29,939 bases of DNA from Armatimonadota bacterium (lineage in GTDB: Bacteria > Armatimonadota > Fimbriimonadia > Fimbriimonadales > Fimbriimonadaceae). Of the stretch, positions 15,589 to 23,656 are shown one piece after another; positions within the stretch are counted from its first letter, which is position 1, and the number at the start of each line of letters is the position of its first letter. The notes below the pieces were generated by a model that saw nothing but the letters and a program-made list of their open reading frames with translations, searched no databases and was not told the origin of the DNA. The stretch is from positions 1 to 29,939 of the forward strand of contig JAEVZK010000060.1 of the NCBI GenBank assembly GCA_023392285.1, written 5' to 3'. The position numbers were made by a program, and so were the translations under genes.

Positions 15589-16578
15589 TCAAGCTTTGCT
15601 CTCGCAGGCGAAGTACAGAGCGGCACTCTCGCGCATCCGGTCGAGCGTCTCCATATTTCCGAGGGTGTCGGCAATCGTCATGAAGGGACACTGTCGATCT
15701 TCCCAAAACTCCGCCACTGCATCAGCTTCGTGGGCGTACAGTTGCTCCCTGGTTGTGCCAAGGCTCCACTCCTGCATCGCTTGACCTTCTTGGATCAAAC
15801 GCATCGCTCCTTCGCATCGCCACGGATCGTCAATCTCGAGCATGCCTTCCGATCCATAAATTCGAACCTTGTTCTCAAGTTGTTGGTGCACTGCGGTTCC
15901 GAAGTGAGCGGTCACGCCAGAAGGAAACAGCATCGAACCAGCGCCGACTTCGTCGTAGCCACGTGCTCCGATTCTCGCCAAATATGCGACTGATCTGGGC
16001 TCTTCGCGAGCAATGAGCCGGCACATCGATACGCAGTAGGTGCCGACGTCCATCAGTGCTCCTCCTCCCACGGAGCCGTCAAGTCTGAAATTATCCCAAT
16101 CGCGCTTTGAGCTGTAGCCGAACTCCGCCGCGATCGATGATATGGCACCGAGTTTGCCTTGAGACACAAGTTCAACGATCTTGTGGGTCTGCGGGTGGCA
16201 CCGATACATAAATGCTTCCATAAAGAAAACACCGGCCTTTTCAACAGCAGCAAGCGCCCGCCGGGCCCCAATGGCGTTGAGCGTGAAAGGCTTTTCACAG
16301 AGTATGCCTTTCCCCGCTTCCGCCGCCTTGATGGTCCACTCCTCGTGCATGTGGTGTGGCGTGGCGATGTAAATTGCGTCAATTTCCGGATCGGCGAGGA
16401 GAGCGTCATAGGAGCCATAAGGTCGTCCCCCGTGTTCTCCTGCAAATCGCGTTGCAGCGTCCAGCGTACGCGAACCGACTCCGAAAAGCTCTCCGGTGCG
16501 TGAGTTCTCGATGCCGCGAGCGAACGCGTGGGCGATACTACCGGTCGCTAAAATTCCCCAACGCAGCCGATCCGCCAT
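15589..16578 (-). CDS. Gfo/Idh/MocA-family NAD(P)-dependent oxidoreductase
   Basis: A 329-residue sugar-type dehydrogenase. The N-terminal Rossmann fold begins with GILATGSIAHAFARGI, and IYIATPHHMHEEW marks the end of the nucleotide domain. CEKPFTLN carries the conserved catalytic-region Lys of the EKP motif. The C-terminal substrate domain includes MEAFMYRCHPQT and the GGGALMDVGTYC motif, whose Asp-His-like positions are usual in trans-dihydrodiol / glucose-fructose oxidoreductase relatives. The substrate cannot be told from sequence. It precedes darA by 25 bases and follows tyrS by 110 bases. Confidence 0.92.
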   Translation of the reverse strand: MADRLRWGILATGSIAHAFARGIENSRTGELFGVGSRTLDAATRFAGEHGGRPYGSYDALLADPEIDAIYIATPHHMHEEWTIKAAEAGKGILCEKPFTLNAIGARRALAAVEKAGVFFMEAFMYRCHPQTHKIVELVSQGKLGAISSIAAEFGYSSKRDWDNFRLDGSVGGGALMDVGTYCVSMCRLIAREEPRSVAYLARIGARGYDEVGAGSMLFPSGVTAHFGTAVHQQLENKVRIYGSEGMLEIDDPWRCEGAMRLIQEGQAMQEWSLGTTREQLYAHEADAVAEFWEDRQCPFMTIADTLGNMETLDRMRESAALYFACESKA

Positions 16579-16688
16579 TGCGTGAGCTTACTGCCCAGAT
16601 CGAGGGAACTGCACGGTTCCGCAAGCGAGGGGGGTGCGTCGCAGGTCGGGCAGACCAAGGAATTTCTTCACACGCGGGCTAAGAGCGA

Positions 16689-17879
16689 CTATTTTAGTTT
16701 TCTAAAATGGTGCTTGCCAACCCGGAGGACCTTGCCTTGGAGTGCATGCAAGGCAATTCTGTTCTCCGACACCTTTTCGCCGTCAAGCCCGATGGCACCA
16801 GCTTTGAGGAGATCCTTCACGGCTCCATTGCTCTTCGCTAAACCGAGGCCGACGATAAGGGCGGGAATCATGACCTGATCTCCGTCGATTGCGGCATCTG
16901 GAATCTGCACCTCTTCCGCTTCAACCGGCTGCTGCCGGTTGCTGAACGTCTGGACAAAGTAACGCTCCGCATCTTCAGCGGCACCGTCGCCGTGATAGAG
17001 CGCTACGATCTCTTTTGCCAGGCGGACTTTGGCGTCTCTCGGGTTCTTCCCTTCTCCCAGCATGGCTCTTGCTTCCTCCATCGGAACATCAGTGCAAAGC
17101 TCAAACCAGTTAAGGATGAGCTCATCAGGGATCGACATCGTTTTGCCAAACATGTCGTTCGGCGAATCCACCACCGAAACGTAGTTGCCGAGGGACTGGC
17201 TCATCTTCTCGACGCCGTCGGTACCCAGAAGCAGCGGTGAAAGCACGACTACCTGCGGCGCTTGGCCACTGGCTTCCTGCAATTGGCGTCCCATCAAATT
17301 ATTGAATTTCTGGTCGTTGCCGCCAAGCTCCACATCGGCTTCGAGAGCCACCGAATCAGTGCCTTGAAGCAGGGGATACATCAATTCATGCATGGCGATG
17401 GGTTGATGCGCCTCCCAGCGCTTCGTAAAGTCATCGCGCTCCATGATGCGAGCAACCGTGATCTTTCCGCAAAGCCTCAGCACATCGGCGAAGTCCATCT
17501 TCCCCAGCCATTCGCTGTTAGGGCGAATCTCCGTCGTCTCCATGTCGAGAATTTTCCCAAACTGGAGCTTGACGGCCTCAACATTGAGCGCAACTTCATC
17601 CGCACTGAGCTGCTTTCTGGTCTTGCTCTTTCCGCTAGGATCGCCAATCATCGCGGTAAAGTCGCCGATCACAAGCACCGCCTGATGACCCAAACGCTGA
17701 AAATCGCGCAGCTTCCGCAAAACTACGGCCCAGCCGAGCGTGACATCGCGTGCAGTCGGATCGACTCCGAGTTTAATTCGCAGCTTCTTCCCCGAGGCGA
17801 GCTTTTCGCGTAGGTCTGCCTCGCTGATAATCTCTGTGGTTCCCCGCTTCAGGATAGCGATCTGCTCATCGATGGTCAT
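16689..17879 (-). CDS. tyrS: Tyrosyl-tRNA synthetase with variant HIGH motif
   Basis: This class I synthetase charges tRNA-Tyr. It is recognised by GVDPTARD at 38-45, the GDFTAMIGDPSGKS segment (72-85), the GGNDQKFN tyrosine-binding segment (186-193), and KMSQS at 225-229. A C-terminal S4 RNA-binding domain covers about 335-396. The length of 396 fits the TyrZ-type subgroup. The HIGH motif reads TLGW (47-50), with both histidines replaced, while all other marks are intact. The start follows the DUF1800 gene by 46 bases with no clear ribosome site. Confidence 0.94.
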   Translation of the reverse strand: MTIDEQIAILKRGTTEIISEADLREKLASGKKLRIKLGVDPTARDVTLGWAVVLRKLRDFQRLGHQAVLVIGDFTAMIGDPSGKSKTRKQLSADEVALNVEAVKLQFGKILDMETTEIRPNSEWLGKMDFADVLRLCGKITVARIMERDDFTKRWEAHQPIAMHELMYPLLQGTDSVALEADVELGGNDQKFNNLMGRQLQEASGQAPQVVVLSPLLLGTDGVEKMSQSLGNYVSVVDSPNDMFGKTMSIPDELILNWFELCTDVPMEEARAMLGEGKNPRDAKVRLAKEIVALYHGDGAAEDAERYFVQTFSNRQQPVEAEEVQIPDAAIDGDQVMIPALIVGLGLAKSNGAVKDLLKAGAIGLDGEKVSENRIALHALQGKVLRVGKHHFRKLK

Positions 17880-17925
17880 GCAGATTTACGATACCAGTGA
17901 AGCTGAGTTCGATGCGTTAAGCTCC

Positions 17926-19335
17926 TCAGGAGAACTGAAACTCTGGTGACGCGAAGATCAAACGGCAGACCGCAGAGGCCGTGGTTGAAGCATTCTGCGG
18001 CGTCAAACGCCCATTCATAGCTTTCCCAGCCGCCTCGGCCAACTGGTTGATCTTGGCGGGTGATAACGGGGCATCGAATATGGAGACCAGCTTGTTGGCG
18101 ATTCCTTTCGGGCTTGGATCTTGGTCAAACAATTGAGCCACGCCATAGCGCGCGCCGAAGCGCCCCGCTTGGCGGCCAAGCACTTTGTCGGCCCAACTTA
18201 TCCGCTCGACCATCGTCGCCGTGGACACCCACGCGGAACCGCCGTCCCATCCCGCCACGTCAGGTGGGTACAGCAACTGCATGCCCATCTGCTTCATAGC
18301 TTGGTAGGCGCCCGCAGCCGGCCCCAGTCGCCCTGGAGCCTGCTCATCGACGCCATTTCCGATCATTTCTTTCAACACCTGGCCAACTCCGAGCTGACGC
18401 AGCGTGACCACCACAAAATCCACCGGATTCTTAAAGATGGCCCGCTCGGCTTTGTCACTGTAAAACTCCGGCGAGTTCATAATCGCCCGGAGCAGCACCT
18501 TCGTGTCCAGATTCGACCGTCGATACGTGTCAGCCAGTCTTCCAATAAGATCTTTATCTGGATCAGGATAAACGAACCAGTTCCAGATCTTCCAAGTGAG
18601 ATATTCGGCAGTTCGCGGAATTTCGCAGAGATGCGCCAAAACATCCTCTCCAGTTAAGTTGCCCGTCTTGCCCAGAAATGTCTTTTCACCATCGTCGTGC
18701 TGAAAACGACGAAAGAAGAACTCAGCTTGTGCTCGCTTCTGGCCCCCTTCGGTTCGAGTCTTTCTTCGAATCGACCAGCCCGTGAAAGCTCGCGCACCTT
18801 CCTTGACGTCCTGCTCCTGATAATTGCCGATCCCGAGGGTAAAAAGCTCCATGACTTCACGGGCGAAGTTCTCATTCGGCTTGCCTTTCACATTGTATTG
18901 GTTGTCAAGCCAAAAGAGCATCGCGGGATCTTGGCTGACCTCCAGCAACATCTTGTCGAATCGACCGGTGGCATTCTGTCGCAGAATCTCGTTCTGGAGA
19001 TACATCATGGGCCCCGCCGTCACCTTTGTGGCGCTAGTCGCGAAATGATCGTGCCAGAACAGGGTCATCTTTTCCTGTAGTGGCCTCGTCGTGACCAACA
19101 TTCTTGCCGTCCACCAAAGAGCCACTGCCTGCGGATTTAGATTTTGATTCTTCGCATTGCGGAACGAATCGACGTCCAGCTTGAATTCCTCGTCCGTTGA
19201 CTCGTAATCGAGGAGCAATTCCGTGGCACCTTTTAGGCCATCTTTGAGATAGTAATCCAGCTCGGATTCACTGGCACCAAGCCCGAACCGCCGCAGGAGG
19301 TGCGCACACTTTTCTCTTTCCGTCTGCAAAGCCAT
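17926..19335 (-). CDS. DUF1800-family protein
   Basis: A 469-residue member of the DUF1800 family, of unknown function and common in Planctomycetota, Armatimonadota and Acidobacteriota. Marks are the N-terminal HLLRRFGLGAS, the LFWHDHFATS segment near residue 92 and the NENFAREVMELFTLGIG segment near residue 153, both typical. AFTGWSIRR and the C-terminal MQLLYPPDVAGWDGG also match. There is no signal peptide, whereas many relatives are exported. The usual DUF1501 partner gene is not adjacent; the next gene is tyrS, 46 bases downstream. It starts just past the terminator of the Fur-family gene, so it likely has its own promoter. Confidence 0.92.
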   Translation of the reverse strand: MALQTEREKCAHLLRRFGLGASESELDYYLKDGLKGATELLLDYESTDEEFKLDVDSFRNAKNQNLNPQAVALWWTARMLVTTRPLQEKMTLFWHDHFATSATKVTAGPMMYLQNEILRQNATGRFDKMLLEVSQDPAMLFWLDNQYNVKGKPNENFAREVMELFTLGIGNYQEQDVKEGARAFTGWSIRRKTRTEGGQKRAQAEFFFRRFQHDDGEKTFLGKTGNLTGEDVLAHLCEIPRTAEYLTWKIWNWFVYPDPDKDLIGRLADTYRRSNLDTKVLLRAIMNSPEFYSDKAERAIFKNPVDFVVVTLRQLGVGQVLKEMIGNGVDEQAPGRLGPAAGAYQAMKQMGMQLLYPPDVAGWDGGSAWVSTATMVERISWADKVLGRQAGRFGARYGVAQLFDQDPSPKGIANKLVSIFDAPLSPAKINQLAEAAGKAMNGRLTPQNASTTASAVCRLIFASPEFQFS

Positions 19336-19401
19336 CGCATGGCAAGACGGATGAACAACCCAAAAGTTCAGACAGCGAACGAAGTCATCTTTGCGATGCG
19401 C

Positions 19402-19439
19402 AAAAAAGCCTCTTCTCGCTAAAGCACGAAGAGGCTTTT
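19402..19439 (-). terminator. Intrinsic terminator of the Fur-family gene
   Basis: A perfect 12-base stem (GAAGAGGCTTTT paired with AAAAGCCTCTTC at 19428-19439 and 19404-19415) with a 12-base loop. On the minus strand it ends in a run of six T. It lies eight bases beyond the fur stop. Confidence 0.9.
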
Positions 19440-19446
19440 CTCGCGG

Positions 19447-19935
19447 TTACTTGCCGGTGGCTTCGGCCGTAATCTCTACCTTGATCTGGGATGCCTCATA
19501 GCCGGCAGCCGTGATCTGCTGCTCAAGCGCGGAGAGAATTGACGAAGGCAGCTGCAGTTCGGTGACGTTTCCGCTGCCCTTCTCCACCATCACTTGCGAC
19601 ACTTTGCTCGCGCAATCGCCAAGGCGACAGGGAAAATACCCGTCGACGATGCCGATGTGGTGGATCAGACCCACCTCTTGCAAAGTGGACAGGATCCGAT
19701 AGACCGATACGACATCGATTTTGCCACCTGAATTGATGATCTTTTCGTGAATCGCGTAAGCACTCAATGCCACCTGTGTATCCGCTAGCGCGCGGATAAC
19801 TTGCACCCGCGGCATGGTGATGCGATACCCCGCGGCGCGAAGCTCCGACAATGCGGCTTCTTCGTAGACTTTGGGAGCTTGCGAGCCCGAATGATTCTTT
19901 TTAAGATTCTCAGACTTTGGATTCTTTCCTTTCAT
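19447..19935 (-). CDS. Fur-family transcriptional regulator without usual metal ligands
   Basis: A 162-residue protein with the Fur winged-helix domain: GYRITMPRVQVIRAL (36-50) and DVVSVYRILSTLQEVGLIHHI (74-94, the recognition helix region). After the domain boundary, the His-rich regulatory site and the CxxC zinc pair of Fur/Zur/PerR are missing. In their place are PCRLGDC (Cys103, Cys108) and VEKGSGN. The Lys-rich N-terminal 20 residues are extra. It may have changed its signal or act constitutively. It is followed by a strong terminator and divergent from the 64-residue gene at 20145. A dyad in the shared upstream region is a candidate operator. Confidence 0.87.
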   Translation of the reverse strand: MKGKNPKSENLKKNHSGSQAPKVYEEAALSELRAAGYRITMPRVQVIRALADTQVALSAYAIHEKIINSGGKIDVVSVYRILSTLQEVGLIHHIGIVDGYFPCRLGDCASKVSQVMVEKGSGNVTELQLPSSILSALEQQITAAGYEASQIKVEITAEATGK

Positions 19936-20041
19936 GATCTAATTCTGTTTGACGTTTTTGCTGAAGCAAACCTCGCAGATTGCGGCAATATTAGCTGTTT
20001 TTGCCTTTCTATAAACAGATTTGCACAATTGCAGTTATATA

Positions 20042-20071
20042 GGGTGAAAAAAATAAAATTTAGGTTCACCC
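20042..20071. promoter_or_regulatory. Inverted repeat, candidate operator
   Basis: GGGTGAA (20042-20048) and TTCACCC (20065-20071) form a perfect seven-base dyad with 16 bases between. The arm centres are 23 bases apart, about two helical turns. The right arm coincides with the -35 box of the plus-strand promoter. The spacer is A/T-rich. The Fur-family gene encoded divergently is the obvious candidate regulator, though the arms do not look like a classical Fur box. Confidence 0.45.
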
Positions 20072-20093
20072 GAATCTGTTGTTGTGATATGAT
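20065..20093 (+). promoter_or_regulatory. Promoter of the 64-residue gene
   Basis: TTCACC (-35, 20065-20070), a 17-base spacer, and TATGAT (-10, 20088-20093). Transcription would start near 20100, leaving a leader of about 45 bases before the ATG. Confidence 0.6.
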
Positions 20094-20144
20094 CGTCTCT
20101 GGAAATGCCAACTCGGGCCAACCTGAGGCGGCGGAGGGTAACAA

Positions 20145-20339
20145 ATGCAGTTTTATAACTTGAAAACTCGTTCGCATGTAGACGTGCCGGAAGGCGACGT
20201 TCGAAAGATGAAGATGACTCGCAAGACCAAGTCCGGCGAGCAGACGCGATACGCGCTCACGGCTAATCACGAGGGCACCAAGCTCTTCAAGTTCATCAAC
20301 GAAGCCACCTACAAGTCATCCAGCGCCAAAGAAGCCTAA
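20145..20339 (+). CDS. Small protein of unknown function (possible Cys-less DUF5679-like)
   Basis: A 64-residue basic protein with a GGAGG ribosome site at 20133-20137, a sound promoter and its own terminator, so it is almost certainly real and probably well expressed. It has no Cys, no signal and no membrane segment. The order of features (FYNLKTRS near the start, KSGEQTRYAL in the middle, GTKLFKF near residue 44) faintly resembles DUF5679 zinc-ribbon domains (Y-C-x-x-C, K-x-G-R-x-A, C-G-T-K-M-F) with every Cys replaced. This likeness is by eye only. It is transcribed divergently from the Fur-family gene. Confidence 0.82.
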   Translation: MQFYNLKTRSHVDVPEGDVRKMKMTRKTKSGEQTRYALTANHEGTKLFKFINEATYKSSSAKEA

Positions 20340-20361
20340 GAAGCTTCCGCTGATCGACACG

Positions 20362-20396
20362 GAGCCATAGCTCACGAGCTTATGGCTCTTTTTATT
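20362..20396 (+). terminator. Intrinsic terminator of the 64-residue gene
   Basis: GAGCCATAGCT pairs with AGCTTATGGCTC with one bulged base, followed by a T-rich tail (TTTTTATTT). It starts 22 bases after the stop. Confidence 0.88.
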
Positions 20397-20435
20397 TGCC
20401 AATCAGCCGGTCTGCGTAGTCCGCTCATACAAGAA

Positions 20436-20460
20436 GAGCCGCAGACGAGGTCTGCGGCTC
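20436..20460 (-). terminator. Intrinsic terminator of the stress operon (after htrA)
   Basis: A perfect 11-base stem (GAGCCGCAGAC and GTCTGCGGCTC) with a three-base loop. On the minus strand it is followed by TTCTTGT. It lies 22 bases past the htrA stop and closes the operon running down from 24242. Confidence 0.8.
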
Positions 20461-20482
20461 CTGACTCCCCTTGACGAGAGAA

Positions 20483-22054
20483 TTAGCGGAAGACGATCGT
20501 TCTCTCGATATTCGAGGCGGAGTTCGCTCCGAACCGCGAGTAGCGAATCTGCTTGGAATCTCCCCAATGCACCTTCGACATCATCGCCTTCAGGTCGTCT
20601 ACCGAAGTGACCGCCTCACCATCCAACGCAGTGATCAGATCGCCAGGCTGCATCCCCGCTGAGTCTGCAATGGATCCCTGTTCAACGGTGGTCACGACGA
20701 CCCCCGTAGATTGGCTCGGAAGGTGGAACTGCTGCCGTGCGTTGCTGTCAACGTTCTGGATTCCCACTCCCAGCTTCGGATTGCCAAGCCTCTGAGATTG
20801 ATCGGGTTGGTTGCTGCCGCCTTGGTCCTGGAACTCTTTCATAAAGTCCTTGAGGTTGGGCATATTGCCGTCTCCTTGATCGAACGGAGAACCTTGGAAG
20901 CTCTGCGGCTGCTTGACCGCAACCTGCTTAGGTGGCTCGCTCAACTTGACCGACATCGTTTTATGCTGTCCGTTGCGAACGACCTCGACATCCACGCTCG
21001 TTCCGGGTGCGTACTTCATCATTGCGTTGCGCAGATCGAGCTGATTCTTGATGTCCACCGTCCCAATCTTGACCACGACGTCACCCTTCTGGATGCCTGC
21101 CGCCGCAGCAGGGCCATCGCTTGGAACGTTCGTCAGCAACGCTCCGCCATCGAGCTTCATCTCCGACTTTTGAAAGTCCTTGAGATTCTCCGGAAGGACA
21201 CCCATGTACGAACGGGTGATCTTGCCCTTGCTGATGAGCGTCTCCGCCAGCATACGCGCCTGATTAGAAGAAATTGCAAAGCCGATGCCCGCGCTCGTGC
21301 CATTCGGCGAAAGGATAGAGCTGTTGATGCCGATGACCTGCCCTTGACGATCAATCAGTGGGCCACCCGAGTTGCCCATGTTGATCGCCGCATCCGTCTG
21401 GATCGAATCTGGATAAAGGCGATCGACGCCGGTCGTCGGATCGGGAATGGCGTTCATGCGGCTGATCGCACTCACATGACCAAAGGTCACCGAGTTCTCA
21501 AGGCCAAATGGCGCCCCGATCGCCATGGCGATCTGCCCCACCTTCACCTGGCTGCTATCCGCGAACGGCAAGGTCGGGAGCTTGTCTGCTTCGATCTTCA
21601 CCACCGCAATGTCACTCTCTTCGGCGCGGATCACCTTCCCCGGGAATTCGCGGCCATCATGAAGGACGACGGTGACCTTGTCAAATCCGCCCACCACGTG
21701 ATCGTTCGTGATGATGTATCCGTCCGGGCGGAAAATCACCCCAGAGCCTTCTCCGCCCCGAGGCACCGCCATCATGCCATTGGCACTGCGCGAGACATTA
21801 CTCTCCGACTTGATGAGCACCACCGCAGGAGCGGCGTATTCGGCTAAATTCGTATACTCCTCGTCGATCGACTTGAGAGCGGCGGAGCTCTCGGAGTTGG
21901 TCAGAACGACCGGGCGTGCGTGCGTCGGCTGCTGCGCGTAAGCGACCGCGCCGCCCCTGCCGGTGACCCCGTAGTACATCGACCCTGCGCCGATTGCGAC
22001 TCCGGCTGCGAGGGTCCACACAGCGGGTCCGCGTAAAATGTTGGTTCTCTTCAT
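20483..22054 (-). CDS. htrA: HtrA/DegP-family serine protease with two PDZ domains
   Basis: This is a periplasmic or membrane-tethered quality-control protease of about 523 residues. An N-terminal hydrophobic segment (about 10-27) is a signal anchor or signal peptide. The trypsin-like triad is His119 (TNDHVV), Asp148 (ESDIAVV) and Ser229 (GNSGGP). Two PDZ domains follow, near 270-365 and 425-515, joined by a Gln/Pro/Asp-rich linker. The ATG at 22054 is preferred over the one two codons earlier because AGGA (22061-22064) sits six bases from it but abuts the other. Last gene of the sigma / anti-sigma / RseB / HtrA operon, so probably induced by envelope stress, like mucD or degP. Whether it also cleaves the anti-sigma factor, as DegS does, cannot be seen. 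Confidence 0.94.
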   Translation of the reverse strand: MKRTNILRGPAVWTLAAGVAIGAGSMYYGVTGRGGAVAYAQQPTHARPVVLTNSESSAALKSIDEEYTNLAEYAAPAVVLIKSESNVSRSANGMMAVPRGGEGSGVIFRPDGYIITNDHVVGGFDKVTVVLHDGREFPGKVIRAEESDIAVVKIEADKLPTLPFADSSQVKVGQIAMAIGAPFGLENSVTFGHVSAISRMNAIPDPTTGVDRLYPDSIQTDAAINMGNSGGPLIDRQGQVIGINSSILSPNGTSAGIGFAISSNQARMLAETLISKGKITRSYMGVLPENLKDFQKSEMKLDGGALLTNVPSDGPAAAAGIQKGDVVVKIGTVDIKNQLDLRNAMMKYAPGTSVDVEVVRNGQHKTMSVKLSEPPKQVAVKQPQSFQGSPFDQGDGNMPNLKDFMKEFQDQGGSNQPDQSQRLGNPKLGVGIQNVDSNARQQFHLPSQSTGVVVTTVEQGSIADSAGMQPGDLITALDGEAVTSVDDLKAMMSKVHWGDSKQIRYSRFGANSASNIERTIVFR

Positions 22055-22060
22055 TTCCAT

Positions 22061-22064
22061 TCCT
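22061..22064 (-). promoter_or_regulatory. Ribosome binding site that decides the htrA start
   Basis: AGGA on the minus strand is six bases from the ATG at 22054 and zero bases from the ATG at 22060, favouring the inner codon. Confidence 0.6.
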
Positions 22065-22114
22065 AAAATTTAGAACGCTCGAACGCCAGAGAAGTGACAG
22101 CGTCGTCAGCGGGT

Positions 22115-23203
22115 TCAGAGCGAAGTGGGCTCAACTTCAATGTACATCACATTGATGTTTAAGTCTCTATCCAGTGGCAACGCCAAGAGACTTTCTTGAA
22201 GTTCCGAGACCCAGGACATAAAGCATTCCGCAGAAAGATCGGTCGCCTTCGATAATTTGTTCACGAAGGCCTCGATCAGTTGCTTCTTCACGCTGTCGGG
22301 GACATCACCGGAAATCAGCAGGCGGATCGCTCCGGCATCTCGGACGAGGGTGCCCCCCGGTGCGGGAAGACGCTTGACTCCCTTCGTGGGCCACTGATAA
22401 ACCGTGGCTTTCGCCAGGCCATCGGTCAGTCGCACTGCGAGCGACGGCAGACTGGAGGCGCTGTCCGCTTCCATTTCTTGGATCGCAAACCCAAGTGGGA
22501 GCTTCTGTGGCAGGACTGGAGTGAACGGCAGGTCCGGAACCTTCTCGCCGCGCTCGACAATCTCCCGCTCGTCATACGTGCGCGTCTGCGTCCACTTACT
22601 GTCGATCTTGAAACAGTCTCCATCGATTTGACTGGGATACTCGACCATCTTGGTTTCAAAATGCAGCATCGGAGCTTTCCCGGGGCGACAGGTCTCAAGT
22701 CTCAGCACAAAGCCGGTTTTTTCGTCGATCGCATAGCAGCGAGTCTCCAATCCCTTATTTTTTGGAGTTGCTTCCACTACGACCGCAGGTCGGCCGGCGA
22801 TCGTCTCTCTTCGGGCGATGTTGACGCTGTAGTTGCGGTCCACCAGGTTCATTTGGAAGGCGATATCTCTCGGATCCTGCTTGAGAGAAGGTTGAACGAT
22901 CAGGAGACGATCATCCGGCGAGTAGGAGCGAACGTAATGGAGATCGTCCACGCTTTCCAGTCCTTGGCGGCTGATCGGCGCGAGCACCAACTGATGAATT
23001 TTCCCATCGCGGCTCATCTCCACCTTGACCTGCTGCATCACGGAGGAATTGTAATCGGCACGTTGACAGATAATCGCGCGAATATTGACGACCGGCTTCT
23101 TTGCCATGCCTCTGGCGAGAAGACTGCGCGCCTTTTCCGAATTCACTTGAGCGGAAGCCAGCGCGGCGGCGAGCGCCATCGAGAGTAGGAAGATCCTCTT
23201 CAT
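22115..23203 (-). CDS. RseB/MucB-like periplasmic sigma-regulatory protein
   Basis: A 362-residue exported protein with signal peptide MKRIFLLSMALAAALASAQ. The mature N-terminal half resembles the MucB/RseB (LolA-like) domain: an early extended sheet region, then ETIAGRPAVVVEATPKNKG near residue 140, followed by ETRCYAIDEKTGFVLRLET, which matches the G-R-x-x-x-x-I-x-x-x-P ... W-x-D-x-x-T-G-L-x-L-R pattern of the family. The C-terminal part also resembles the RseB C-terminal domain in position (AVRLTDGLAKATVYQ). The ATG directly follows the anti-sigma stop (TAAATG). In proteobacteria RseB binds RseA and senses mislocalised lipopolysaccharide and outer-membrane proteins. A plain LolA-type outer-membrane lipoprotein sorting role is the alternative, but the operon context favours RseB. 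Confidence 0.82.
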   Translation of the reverse strand: MKRIFLLSMALAAALASAQVNSEKARSLLARGMAKKPVVNIRAIICQRADYNSSVMQQVKVEMSRDGKIHQLVLAPISRQGLESVDDLHYVRSYSPDDRLLIVQPSLKQDPRDIAFQMNLVDRNYSVNIARRETIAGRPAVVVEATPKNKGLETRCYAIDEKTGFVLRLETCRPGKAPMLHFETKMVEYPSQIDGDCFKIDSKWTQTRTYDEREIVERGEKVPDLPFTPVLPQKLPLGFAIQEMEADSASSLPSLAVRLTDGLAKATVYQWPTKGVKRLPAPGGTLVRDAGAIRLLISGDVPDSVKKQLIEAFVNKLSKATDLSAECFMSWVSELQESLLALPLDRDLNINVMYIEVEPTSL

Positions 23204-23656
23204 TTACCTTCCCGACTCGAAGCTAACCGGCATGATGGGAGAACCATTTAGCGGATCATTAGAAGCCGCAAGAGCGCGATCACGCTGAATGAATTGGTAT
23301 GCCTGGGAATCCGTAGGCTCACTTGCCGCGGGAGTTCGGTGAGAAAACATCTGGAGGACCGTGAACGTCACCAGCATCGACGCCGCAGCCAAGCCGGCAA
23401 GGGCGAGCCAAGAGAATTGGCGCGTGGGAGCCGTGCTCGCACCGAGCACGTTCCGAACCAGCCGATCCTCAAAATCGGCCGACGGCTCCGGGACCGGGGC
23501 GCAGTTCACCAACTTCTTGATGGCTTCAACCGCGCGAGCTTCCTCAGAACACAGAGTGCAATCAGAAAGATGTGATCGGATCTCGAGCATCTCGGCACCC
23601 GAGAGTTCCTCGTCTACGTAGGCGGATAAATTTGCTTGTACGTTGTTACAGGTCAT
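23204..23656 (-). CDS. Membrane anti-sigma factor with zinc-finger (ZAS-type) domain
   Basis: A 150-residue single-pass membrane protein. The cytoplasmic N-terminus has the anti-sigma zinc-finger pattern: Cys3 or nearby, then HLSDCTLC (H-x3-C-x2-C, about 29-36). A transmembrane helix spans about 82-103, leaving a periplasmic tail of about 45 residues. Its start overlaps the sigma gene end by 11 bases, so it is translationally coupled to it. It should hold the ECF sigma factor inactive until cleaved or released. RseA of proteobacteria lacks a zinc site, so this is a mixed arrangement: a ZAS anti-sigma with an RseB partner. Confidence 0.9.
   Translation of the reverse strand: MTCNNVQANLSAYVDEELSGAEMLEIRSHLSDCTLCSEEARAVEAIKKLVNCAPVPEPSADFEDRLVRNVLGASTAPTRQFSWLALAGLAAASMLVTFTVLQMFSHRTPAASEPTDSQAYQFIQRDRALAASNDPLNGSPIMPVSFESGR

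Noticed and set aside
16605..16622. GGAAC...GTTCC hairpin between tyrS and the oxidoreductase
   Set aside because: Short stem, no T tract; not a convincing terminator.
20711..21847. 378-residue open frame on the plus strand inside htrA
   Set aside because: Shadow frame: rich in Arg, His and Leu, with no domain, and lies fully antisense to a protease with an intact catalytic triad.
22280..23188. 302-residue plus-strand open frame antisense to the RseB-like gene
   Set aside because: No recognisable domain. The minus strand encodes a signal peptide and a coherent operon member.
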